The position numbers were made by a program, and so were the translations under genes. Shown here in pieces: positions 45,846-56,798 of a stretch of DNA of 64,000 bases. Origin of the DNA: Halichondria panicea (taxonomy: Eukaryota; Porifera; Demospongiae; Suberitida; Halichondriidae); assembly GCF_963675165.1 (NCBI RefSeq), contig NC_087384.1, positions 2,068,501-2,132,500 of the forward strand. Reading direction: 5' to 3'. The notes beneath the pieces are model-generated. The model ran no database searches. It was not told where the DNA came from and worked only from the letters and a program-made list of their open reading frames with translations. Each line of letters starts with the position of its first letter. The stretch's first letter is position 1.

Positions 45846-46320
45846 ATGGCACTATTTGGCGGCAAAAGTGGAGCATGCATGTATATACTAAAATCAGTAA
45901 CATTAACATAATTTTATCGAAGAAGCATTTAAGGCAATCTCAGTAGAGCAGAATCGGAATAACTATAATAATTATATTTCCGAGGTTATTCTCGGAGGAT
46001 CAGTGGCCGCAGTCCAGGGGAATTATGATGTGTTGCATTCTCACCAAGCCTCATGACACGAAGGAATAATGACGATGCATGCAATAAAGGGCATTAAGCA
46101 GTTTACAATTTGTAGTACTAATGGACTAATGTTATAACTGCACAACTGTACGAATACATATAATTTTTGCTTTACTCACAGTATCAAAATTATACATCAA
46201 ACCTTTAATGTACGTACATTTAACATCAAATACTCTTCCTAAATCAGGTGTCCACCCACAACGACGGGACGTGTCTGAATGGGAAACAAACGGACAAAAT
46301 CCTAACGGCACGATGCAGGT
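45846..46320 (+). pseudogene. Truncated OAS-like gene L (F-like, exons 1-3 only)
   Basis: Exon 1 from ATG 45846 resembles F exon 1 with an insertion. Exon 2 remnant (about 45945-46048) retains V-I-L-G-G-S-V but has lost several codons of the G-T loop and one Asp, and has an AT insertion. Exon 3 starts at about 46249 with V-H-P and stops matching near 46320. Nothing of exons 4-7 remains before gene M. The lesions remove the active site. Confidence 0.8.
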
Positions 46321-46802
46321 ATTGATCATAGACATACACATCTCGTTGCACTTAATTAGTACATGTACTATTATAAGGAACATAAGACTATAGGCAGTTA
46401 CCATGGTGATCGAGACAATACATTATATTATTCTCCTGAAAATCATAAACAAGTCATTCTAATATCTCAAGTTCCAAGTAGGACATAATGTGACCACGAG
46501 TTCACAGAAGTCATATTCATCTATATAATTAAAAGTCAGCAACTATATACATAACATGTACATGTACTAACGTTAGACTACCCAGAAAGTATATATAGTA
46601 CAGTACAATCATGACGTATTCCCCTCAGTTTAGTCTGTGTACCCGGGAGTTGCCTGAGAATGACATGACACATTTGGTGGAGGGTAAAGCCCTACATCAA
46701 AGGATGTTGTCAGCGCAGAGACAGCTAGGGTTATAAAGTGAGGCTACAATCAGTGCCACACACAGACCTTCAAATAACAGAGTGACAGGATAGAGATACA
46801 GA

Positions 46803-48225
46803 ATGGCTCACCCGGACATTTTAAACCACAAAAGAGCTAAAGAGGCAGTTAATGAGATTGCTACGCTACTCAAGGTAAATACATAATAAAATTCATACTA
46901 AACCTAAACCACAAGTTGTATCAAGTACTTGGAAATAGTATGACCTACTATTAATACTCTTTGTACATGATGTACGTACAAAGGATAACCAACCAATTGC
47001 CATCGGTGAAGTGGTAAAAGCAGGCTCTCTAGGGCATGGAACAGCCGTACCGGGGGACTTTGACCTTGACCTGGTCATTTACTCACCAGGTAGGCCAAAA
47101 CAGAGTTACCTGAATTAGCTATGGTATGATGAGCATTGCGTTTTGGTCGCAAATATCTTGTGACAAGTTTGTGAAGAGTTTCAAGTTTTGTGTCGCATAT
47201 AGCTACACACAATTTCAATTCAGATGTTGATACGCATACGATGCGATACAAGGGATTTGGTAAGTGGCTAGATCAGCTGGAGACGTTTCTCGAAAGACAG
47301 CCCAAAGTCGTGATAACCAAACGGACCAAGTTTTCCGTCCAGTTTAAGTTTGACGACATTATCGATGTTGACCTCCTGGTTAGTCCGTACTGGAACAACC
47401 AACACGACTTTTACGACTTTCTCCGAGGTGTCCCAAAAGAAGAAAGATACGAGTGAGTACAGTTTAGCAGTATATAGCAGGTGATTTAAACGGACAAATT
47501 ACATTGCAATTGCAAATACATGGCCATTCCACGCATACAAAGGTGGGGCTGTAGTTTTTAGTTATTGCTGTGGGTGTGCAGGTACTCTGTGTGTGCAGCT
47601 AAATGGCAGGTGGAGTTCTTTGAGCAACAACCAAACCAGGTACTGTATAGCCTAAGGCATGATCGACAATTACACTGAGCTACAGGTGAAGGAGCTTATC
47701 AAGCGTGCAAAGGCTTGGCGTAACAAGCTCTGGTCCGAAAGGAAGCTGTCCAACAAGCCCAAGTCCTACCTCATCTCTTTACTCGTACTCAACGCCTACG
47801 AGAAGGCCACAAAGAGAGTGGGAACTTCCAACACAAGGAGGATCGCCGAAGCGTAAGCTAAAAACACTTTAAACTACACAAATGATATGTATATACACAC
47901 TATAGCACAATGGATGAGCTGAAGAATCTCCTCCTTAACCGCCACGGCATAGAGTAAGTCAGCAATATAATGGTACGTATTAATTTATCTCATGTATGAT
48001 TGCATTGTATACAGTATCTACTGGGAGAAGTTTTATAGCGTGGGTGGAGGTGTGCCCTCTGGTCCCAACCTCTTCCCAACTTCACTGCCGCGTATCGTTG
48101 ACCCGGCCAACCCAGCCAATAATCTGTATGACACGGGCGTCGCCAAGAGTCGTGGTCAGAGAGGCGACGGGTGGTCTGAGCTGGTGGAGAACATACACTC
48201 AGTGGACCTGCTACAGAGCGTCTAG
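46803..48225 (+). CDS. OAS-like nucleotidyltransferase, gene M (seven exons)
   Basis: Exons 46803-46874, 46984-47089, 47224-47452, 47582-47639, 47686-47852, 47906-47953 and 48015-48225 join in phase to 296 codons plus TAG, every intron GT-AG and under 135 bp. Motifs: G-S-L-G-H-G-T with D-L-D, I-D-V-D-L-L-V-S-P, A-A-K-W-Q-V-E-F, K-R-A-K-A-W-R-N, and D-I-Y-W-E with V-D-P-A-N-P-A-N-N. It is the most compact and canonical member and a good reference for the exon plan. It makes no visible use of signal or membrane segments. A partial copy of its exons 3-4 lies at 34.97 kb. Confidence 0.93.
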
Positions 48226-48346
48226 TGTAGCCAAGCATGACTTGGAACTATAAAACATTAACCTGTGTGCTTAGAGTATCAGGTGTGCATATATACATTG
48301 TAATGTAAGATTAGTTGCCTAGTTATAACAGCTTCAGAGACAAATT

Positions 48347-49133
48347 CAGGGGCGTAGCCTGGATTTGAGAGAGGGGGGTGCTTGGGATGAATGGTTTGTC
48401 CGAATTGCTGGTGCACGGAGTGCACTGGTGGTGCAAAATGTGCTCCAACGGGGGTCTGGGGGCACTCCCCCAGAAAATTTTTGTTGTTACATGCTCTGAG
48501 ATTGATTCTAACGCAATCTGGCTAAAGAAATAAGGATACTGCTGCTTTGAGGGTACTGATGGTTAAGCCACATCTTCATCTGAAGATGTCCTATAAAATG
48601 CATTGTTTTGAGTTGTGACAATTAATTTAAATTTTGTTATTAATTAAATCAAGCTACTAACCAGGTTGGTTCTGCTTGTGAATTAGCAGAACAGGGTGGC
48701 AAGACACTTGCAGTTGCAGTGCTGCTCTATGAACTGGGCTCAACTGAAAAATACTCGACACGATGCATGATGGATGCCATGGTGCAGGTGATAGCTGCTG
48801 AACAGTTAGCCTCGATTCAAGGCCGATTCGGCCTGGAATCGAGGCTACTGAACAGTCTGCAACTCTGTGGGGGGCCTTAATTGGTCTGCTCAGCCCACGT
48901 GGCTTTGCGCATGTGCACTGGATGCACTGACTGGAATGAATATTTGGAGGTGGAGCTAGCTAGTTGGAGGTGGGGTTTTGAGTTGATCGTGCAATCTTTT
49001 ATCTATGGTGCAATAATTATTCTATGACTAGTTCTCTCATATCAGCTAGCTAGTAAAAGGAACTTGTGGAGCAGAGTCTGAGGCCAGAGGGGGGTGCTGG
49101 AGCACCCTCTGCCCCCCTCTGGCTACGCCACTG
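48347..49133. mobile_element. CAGGGGCGTAGCC inverted-repeat element
   Basis: The left end CAGGGGCGTAGCC and the right end GGCTACGCCACTG are inverted, followed inward by AGAGGGGGGTGCT on both sides. AAATT occurs directly outside both ends (48342-48346 and 49134-49138). These termini resemble hAT-type non-autonomous elements, but a 5-bp duplication is short for hAT. It contains the nested 41-bp element at 48807. No transposase frame. A similar tip occurs near 57335. Confidence 0.8.
48807..48847. mobile_element. 41-bp mini inverted-repeat element with 9-bp target duplication
   Basis: TAGCCTCGATTCAAGGCCG and its mirror make up essentially the whole element, i.e. it is almost only termini. Perfect 9-bp copies of CTGAACAGT flank it (48798-48806 and 48848-48856). 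It is inserted in a larger element. Confidence 0.92.
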
Positions 49134-49138
49134 AAATT

Positions 49139-49757
49139 TGTGTAAATGATAAAACCGAATGTAAAATGTACATTCGTAAAGCAAACGTGATTTATTGTAT
49201 ACTACCATGCATGCACGATTTTACGTACACGGAAGGTGACACAGTAAGTACCAGATCTAGAATGACATGGCATATTGGCAAATAAAGCCCCTATATACAT
49301 CAAAGGATAGCTGTGCCCTACTACCATAGTTCGTTATTCATTGTATGCTTCCACAAAGCCATGAATACTGGTAGTAAATTCATCTGCATCAAATTTTCCA
49401 TGAAAATATTTTCTGCAAGTGCAGTTCAAACAAACAACTCAAATTCCAAGTATACTATAAAACCTCCCATGCATGCACACACCCACACAAACACATAATC
49501 AAGTTACCTCTGTACAATGAAGTACACCGGTAGGTACTTGTACATAATTATTACATGAAGTAGGTTTCATCATCATGTGACTATTCTTGGCTTGTCTACA
49601 AAATTAGCACGTCAGTCATCCTCATGATTAATCATTCTAATATTAGCCAAATATGAATACTGTTCGGAAAATGGGGAAACCCACAACCATTGACTAACCT
49701 ATATAACAGCTGGCTGGTATATAGAAGTTGACCAGTGAAAAGAAAAAGAGAGAGAAG
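49139..49757. other. Spacer before N, no gene seen
   Basis: Non-coding, with short CA-rich stretches. The DNA right before N exon 1 (about 49670-49757) is a plausible promoter region, but no defined element is recognised. Confidence 0.4.
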
Positions 49758-52070
49758 ATGGCAAGGAACAAGGACATCACATTTGATGATGCTATGAGAG
49801 TTGTGGATGAGCTTGCAAGAGAAATAAAAGTAAGTCAGGATCGATAGTCGATATCAGTGCCACTGATGTGCCCAGGTGGTGGCTAATTCCAATCACACAA
49901 ATTGCCTGTGGTTTAGCCTATTAGTATTATGTGGTAAAACTGTGCCTATAAGAGGTGGTTATTTTTGTCTAGAGCAATTTTCTCGAGGTAGTTTTACCAT
50001 AGATTGAAGAGTTAGAGGGATAGGAAACGGAGTGGTGCACGTGATGATTTTACATTGTATCTGCTGCAGTGGAGCCACGAAAATTATCCGCATTACGCCC
50101 TATGAACGAGGCTATTAAGCACATTTTTGCCGGGTAACTCCCAAAGCTGTGTTTCCTCGAGACATCATCTCTTTCAGCAACTTATAATACGCCTAGTCCA
50201 TGAGCCACGTGTAGTACTTGCTAATGACTGACCACACCCAGTAAAAAGAGACTTTCCAATAAAGTTATATGTTCCCAAGGCTGTTTTAGAGCTATTGGAA
50301 CATGTAACGTGTAAGCGTGCTGGTTATGACTACTACAATAGGTATAGACCTTGAAATATAAGTGAGTTGCACGGACTAAGCACAGTTACTTGTAGTTTAT
50401 TATGCACTGGGTGTAGAAATAGATATTGTTGTGATGGCCTCGATTAAACCGCAGCGTAGCGCAGATGTTACTCGAGATACCAACCGTTTCCTATCCCTCT
50501 AACTCTTCAATCTATGTTTGTACTATCACCACGACCAGGGTGGGAACATATCACATTTACTACATGTATATAATTATGGTAACTAGCATGAACACATATA
50601 TTCACTAGCATCATAGACATGGCCTGAACAGAGTCCAGGTAACTCAAGGCTGGCTCCCTTGGTCAGTACACAGCCATTCCGGGCAACTTCGATGTGGACC
50701 TAGTGGTCTACTCAGAGAGTAAGTTACTCACTTGGCTGCCCTACAAACAATATTTTTCGTGCAACAAATACATATGCTGAGATAAAATGTCGATACTCTA
50801 CACATAATCATTACATAACAAACCTTGCTATACATAATTATAGGAAACCTCACATAGAGGAAGGGGGCTTACTTCAATTAAAGTACAATTAATTATACAG
50901 GTGTGGATCCAGACACTGTCCTGAGTGAAGGATATCGTACGCCTCTACACAAACTGCGAAGCTTTTTGGGAGGTCTACGGAGTGTCAAGCTTCAAACACC
51001 ACTAAAAATGTCTGTGTCACTGAAATACAAGACATAATGACCAGCAAGATCGAGAGCTATCGATAGACGTTGACGTCTTGGTCAGCCCTAAATGGGAGAA
51101 TCCAGCAGATCTCTATGACTACCTGAGGAAAGCCAAACAAGACGGAGCAAAACCTGCCCAACTATTCCGGTAAGCTAAACACACAATAACAACACAACAA
51201 GTGTTGAGTTGTAACACTATACCATGCACATTATAATTATAGGTTCTCAGTGAATGCTTCAAAATGGCAGGTTGCATTTATTGAAAAGCAGGATGATAAA
51301 GTGAGTATACGCATGTACAATGTCACGAATCTGACACACATGTATACAGTAGCTAGGGCATGCGTTTCAATTTGTATACTTAAAATCCTGCAGGCTAAAG
51401 AACTTATTCGCCGTGCTAAGGCGTGGAGGAACAAAGAATGGCCTGAGGGGAAGCTATGTACTGGAAGGCCAAAGAGTTATCTCATCTCAATTCTGGTGCT
51501 TATAGAGCTTATATGAGCTGGCATTGAAACAGCACTATGGTGGAACTATTGAGCAACGGTAGGGGAACTCCCTTGTGTACAAATCAGTATAGCTTCCCGT
51601 TTCTACAGAACAACAACCACTTTGAAGCAGATAGTGAAATCTCACCTAACAGCTGAGTACGTTGAGTCTAAAACTAGCCACACGCACTATATGTGTTAGC
51701 GAATTGTGAAAGCTAGCTAACATAATCACATCATTTTGCTTAGACGAATTACTAAAGTCAATACATGCAAAATTTCAGTGTCAAACGTTTCTTTCACAAG
51801 GTCTTTTCCAATCTATGCATGCACACAGTATCTATTGGGTTGACTACTACAAACCAGGGGACTACATAGACTTGTTTCCAGCCAGGCTCCCCCGAATCGT
51901 TGACCCTGCCAACCCGGCCAACAACCTCCACAACACAGGGATAATCGGAGGCAGCACCTACACTTCACATTCATACTATATACGAGCAGGGAGACGGCAA
52001 TTGGACGCAGCTGGTTGGGAAAATTGAGTCAATCGATTTGACCAAAACAATTGAACAGATACAGGCCTAA
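49758..52070 (+). pseudogene. OAS-like gene N, several frameshifts
   Basis: Exons 49758-49829, about 50636-50718, 50901-51169, 51243-51300, 51394-51558, 51610-51657 and 51829-52070. Motifs survive: G-S-L-G-Q-Y-T with D-V-D, I-D-V-D-V-L-V-S-P, N-A-S-K-W-Q-V, R-R-A-K-A-W-R-N, and S-I-Y-W-V or D-I-Y-W-V with V-D-P-A-N-P. Exon 2 is out of frame at TAACTCAAGG before the GS motif. Exon 3 meets TAA-TGA after K-Y-K-T, then the right frame resumes one base off. Exon 5 shifts after I-L-V-L, and exon 7 shifts after the D-P-A-N-P block. Four independent lesions make a sequence error unlikely. Intron 1 has a transposable insert. Confidence 0.85.
49994..50516. mobile_element. TACCATAGATTGAA inverted-repeat element in intron 1 of N
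   Basis: The left end (CATAGATTGAAGAGTTAGAG then GGATAGGAAACG) is mirrored exactly at about 50484-50516. About 520 bp, no coding frame. A relative with the same end motif lies at 55714-56430; single ends occur near 11800 and 12240. Confidence 0.85.
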
Positions 52071-52139
52071 AATACGCTTGCTTTTTTAAATCACCATGCA
52101 CAGACTTAGTGATAACAAAGCACCTTTTTGTATTGTGTA

Positions 52140-55100
52140 TGTACGGTATATGTTGACATTAGCCGTACAGTCAGTTAGTGCACGTTAACCTGACCTTTGA
52201 ACTGTTTGACCATTTTGGTAGTGACTGTCCAGAGCTTTTTTATCCACATCGTCCATCTTCCAACACCACTCCATGCCCACTGGGTTGGTATAGTGCCTGG
52301 GGGGAGTGCATAGAGCGTTAAGTAGGGGGGAGGATATGTGGGGAAACAATTCCTGGGGGAGAGGGGGAGTCATTTTGAATTCACGAAACTTACTTTCCAA
52401 ATTCACTACAGAGAATTAAGGTCTATTAGTGAGAGATGGCAACAACCAACTTCCTTATAACTATAGGTCACAATGAATATGGCACCTGGGAGACGAGAAA
52501 TATTACCACAGAAGACGCACCTGTTGGTGCAGGCCAGACCAGGTGTGGTTTCCATGTATCAATGACTCTCGATACTGTAGAACAAATACTTGTGACAATC
52601 ACCCCTCCCCCTCAGAACAGACTTGGTCCATAGATACATCTTCACCCCGGAGGAACCAACCACAAGATAGCCTACATGCAGAGGGTAGATAATCAACATC
52701 ATGTAGACATTGGGCCTACTAAATTTTGAACCCCTGTGACAACAGTACAAACACCATGCACAGTGGCAGAGCATTCTAAAAAGCGGCAGAATCGACACCA
52801 CAGAAAGTTACTGGTAATGGTCTCAGAATTAGAGACAGTCTGCACAGAACACTGTTCTCAGACCGCCCGTCTCTTAAATATCATCACTGACCACACACAC
52901 TTCTTTCCGACACACCCACACACACCTTGCTTGGTGAGGTGCTGCCTCAAGGCGAAGGTCACCATTTTCTTCCACTCCCTCAATCAGTTCTTTTCCTCAC
53001 TTTATCCTCCTCTTGCGTGGGAACAACCATTGAATCTTATGCTTGTCCTCAGAGTAACTATGCACAGTAGATTGATGCATATCCTCTTGTAGTGAGACGT
53101 AACTCAGCTCCTCAATTTTCCTCCCAGCCTCGAGTCATATTTTCCTAGAATCCAGAATGTGCTGCTTAAGATATCATCATACAATAGGTCGTCGGGGTCA
53201 CTTGATGCAATGTACATTTTCTTCATTATTTTGGAGATTCTTCAATTGTTTCTTGTTTCGACAAAAGGGTATCGTCAGTTTCAACTCTCGAGGCAGAGTT
53301 TGCTGATCAACTGGAGGTGATCTGTGAGAATGATGCAACACACATTAATCTCTAATTGTTATGTTTAATATAGCGTGACTATCCGTTCAGCTCAGAATAT
53401 TTCTCCAAGAAAGATGACAAAATCTTTCTCCGATTTACAGCTAGCAGGGATACCACCGTTGACCCCTAAAAAATCCAGACTAATAGAACATTTAATATGT
53501 TAGGTATGTATACGGGAAAACCGCTACATCTTTTGCACCAACGTGCAATGCAACATGGACAATAATATTATTGCAAATAGATTTCTCTGCTGCTTGTACT
53601 CTTCAAATCTGTAAAAAGTAATCAATTCTGTAGCTAGAAGCTGAAATTTACTAAGGTGATATCATAGATAATAGAGGAAGGTATCACAGTCTAGTAATAA
53701 TTATTCATCAGTGAAGCAAGCATGATGATGGAAGTAATCAGTATTAGCTTCTGATTCTATCTAGGCCATAATCAGAATATAGAATAAACTTACTTAAGAA
53801 CATCGTTGCTCCTGTACACTGATGTCCAAAGCCATGCATGTGGACCTGGTACTAATCGTCACACTAAAACGCTTTGAAGAGGTAATACACTATTCAAGGG
53901 GCTGGAGTCGAGGCTACAACAAGACTCACTTGATAGCCATTATGTATAATATGGAAGTACAAATTACAAATTCAAACATATCTCCTTAGCAAATAAGTAT
54001 ACACTATACACACTATACACACAAGTGGAATACTGAATGCACAGTGGATGAGATGAATAGGATACAAACAAGAAAGTTAACAAAAATGTTTTTACACTTT
54101 GACATCTCATATCTGAGTTGTGATCATTTGAATCGTTTCGTCATAATAAACATTTCTGTTTTCTTCACTGAGCTCCTCAAATTTCCTCTCAGCCTCGAGA
54201 CTTCTTTTCTTAGAATCCAGAACTCGATAATTCAACAGGTCTTCTGTTGTTTCGAAATCAAATCAGATCTTTTGGTTGGTCAGTTCAACAGCCGAGGCGA
54301 AGTGTTGCTGATAACTGGAGGTGATCTGTGAGCAATGATGCACTGTAAACTGATGGGTATTTGAGAGATAACACACCCACTGTTTAAATAGGGACACCTC
54401 TACATTCACCAATTCACCACCCCAGCCCCTCGGGTACTATCGATAGAAATAGGCCAGAATAATTATGGATCAAAAAGACCCACAGAAAACACCTCACTAT
54501 TCGACAAGGACACCTACATACGTATAGGTCTAGAGTTCTGATGATTATATAGGTCTTGACTCTTCTTTTGCCTATCATTCTTTTTAAAAAGTCAGCCTAT
54601 TATTCCAGTTTGGTGTACCCATTATTTCAGTTTAAAGACACCACTCTCATTCTGCATGAAAATACAATTTATTTGTTTGTATTGACTGTAGCAATACAGA
54701 AAGCTAAAATCCCACAATAGCTACAAACCAACAAGATATAGCAGAGTTGCACTCCAAAAGCTATTCTAGTACAGATCTATTTTAAAGATGTCTAGCTACA
54801 TTATAAAATAGAACCAAGTGAAATTAGGTCTACCAGTGAGGGTCAAATTATGCTAGTTTAGTGCCCTATTATTCTCAGTTATGATAGTTTTTAAAAGTCT
54901 CCCAACTCCCTATTCTTCCAAATATTATCAAGCCCTACTGATGATCCGGAATTCATGATTTTCTGATACCGTATAGCAGGAAATGTATGTGCAAATCCGC
55001 GCTTTTCAAGGATAGAGCACCTAACGCGAAAATTAAAACTGGGATAAACTCCCACGCACCGGTATTTCACATGCAAAGCTCTTGGTGGGTGTTGTTCCCT

Positions 55101-55700
55101 GGCATTCAAACGCCAAAATTTCTTCTAAGGCTCTGTAACCAAATGGGGAATTTTCCCACTTTACAGTACCGCGTTAAATCGAGGAAATAAGTTAAGCACA
55201 TAACGTTTTCGGAGCCTTAACGCATAATTTTCTGAGCCAAAAAGAAAAATGCATAATTTTATGCTTGTATTATTTCTAGCACTACAGTATGATTACTTGA
55301 ATCTAGATCTTCTCTGTGAAAATTCTCTGTAAAGGCACCTGTCACAGAACATCCTAAAAGCAACAGACACCAAAGAAAGTTACTGGTATATATGTATATA
55401 TATATATATATATATAAGGGTCTCAGAATTAGAGACAGTCTGCACAGAACACTGTTCTCAGACCGCCCATCTCTTGAATATCAACACTGACCACATACCA
55501 CCCTAATTTACCTACCCATCAACACACATACCTTGCTTGACTGCCTCAGGGCGTAGGTCACAATTTCCCTCGGTTCCTTCAGTCTTTTTCCTACTTCATT
55601 CTCCTCCTGCGTGGGAACTAGTATTGATCTTACAGCCCTATCCTTGGAGTAACCACATGCGGTACCGGGCGCATATCTTCATAGGTGTGGTATATTATCA
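52140..55700. repeat. Composite of low-copy repeats
   Basis: 52150-52400 matches 35403-35600. 52436-52633 is open for 65 codons (H-N-E-Y-G-T-W-E-T-R-N-I) and recurs inverted at about 11950-12160 with an insertion. 52762-53090 matches 13270-13640. 53100-53340 and 54115-54330 are two copies of a unit whose minus strand can read a charged helix (see findings). 55330-55690 is a further copy of the 13270 unit with a TA microsatellite. 54966-55190 resembles a TACCGTATAGC MITE. No complete gene is supported. Confidence 0.65.
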
Positions 55701-55713
55701 AAGTGCTTAGTAA

Positions 55714-56430
55714 TACCATAGATTGAAAAGGAAGGGGATTGGAAACGACCAGGCCACCCTGTGTCAACGGGTGAAACACTCTGCGTTATGATTTCGCGCT
55801 CGCGAATATTTTAGTTTTTACCGTACTCAGGTTGTATTTCAACTGTTTCTAGCTCTCCTATCCACTATTGATCACTCAGAAGCTGGGAGGTACTCTAGAG
55901 AAGTAAGTTGACAAGCTCTAAGTCCCTTGTCTTTACTCTGTTTTTACTTTTTGTTGAGTTTAGCTTGAAATACTCCATGTCAACTTTTCTCTTTCCCTGC
56001 TGTGAAGCCGAAACAGCAAAGGACATTGCTTGACTTGGTTATTATGTATCTAAGTGCTATATAGGATGGTTTCATGCTATGGATAAGTTGTACTGTTCAT
56101 AAACGTTTGCAGTATAGTCCTTCAAACTGCTTTAGTATACTTTTAGAGACCACAGTCCTTGACCTCCCACGACTTCATAGTAAGAGCTATTCCTTCTTGT
56201 ATAGCATTTATTTGTTTAGTGATAGTGGCTGCGTTGCTTAGTCTACCTTTTAGAGCTAGATCCTCTAACTTTTTAGAATAATCAACATCAATTTCACCAT
56301 TTCTATGTACAACACATTGTATGGCAGCAATTAAGACAGGTATAATGGTAGTTTTAGCCACACCCTATAACGCGGAGTGTTTCACGCAAACATTTTCGTT
56401 TCCAATCCCCTTCCTTTTCAATCTATGGTA
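55714..56430. mobile_element. 717-bp TACCATAGATTGAA inverted-repeat element
   Basis: The perfect termini (TACCATAGATTGAAAAGGAA then GGGGATTGGAAACG, and mirror) span 34 bp. TA flanks both sides, compatible with a TA target. A minus-strand open frame of 72 codons lies inside (56143-56361); its product is not recognised. Longest member of the family also seen at 49994. Confidence 0.85.
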
Positions 56431-56580
56431 ATACGGAGTCCTGACATAATTTTACCTGTCAATAAGGAAAACACCACATCTTTAGGTCACCAATTTGTGG
56501 AGAATAATATTGTAGTTTTCTGGAGTTACAAAAAAAACCTTTTTAGCTATAAAATATAGATTCATACCTTCGGTTCACAA

Positions 56581-56798
56581 TACCGTACAGCGGGAAATTT
56601 TCGCTATTTGGCTCCAAAGCCCTCAGCATAAATTTTCGTGGGTTCTAATATTCGTGTTTCAATGCCAGGAAACCACACCCACCAGTGTGTGAAATACCGG
56701 TGCATAGGAGTTTATTCCAGTTTTAATTTTCGCGTCTTCTGTCTGCCTCCAAAAAACGCGAAATGTTGCACCTTATGAAAATTTCCCGCTGTACGGTA
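56581..56798. mobile_element. TACCGTACAGCG MITE
   Basis: The termini TACCGTACAGCGGGAAATTT and its mirror bound 218 bp. The inside shares CACCGGTATTTCACA (inverted) with the degenerate copy at about 54966-55190. No clear target duplication. Non-coding. Confidence 0.85.

Noticed and set aside
46132-46404. Minus-strand 90-codon frame near L
   Set aside because: It overlaps the remains of exon 3 of pseudogene L and has no recognisable features.
48347-49133. Firm hAT assignment of the CAGGGGCGTAGCC element
   Set aside because: The flanking duplication that I can see is 5 bp, whereas hAT elements make 8 bp; the class was left open.
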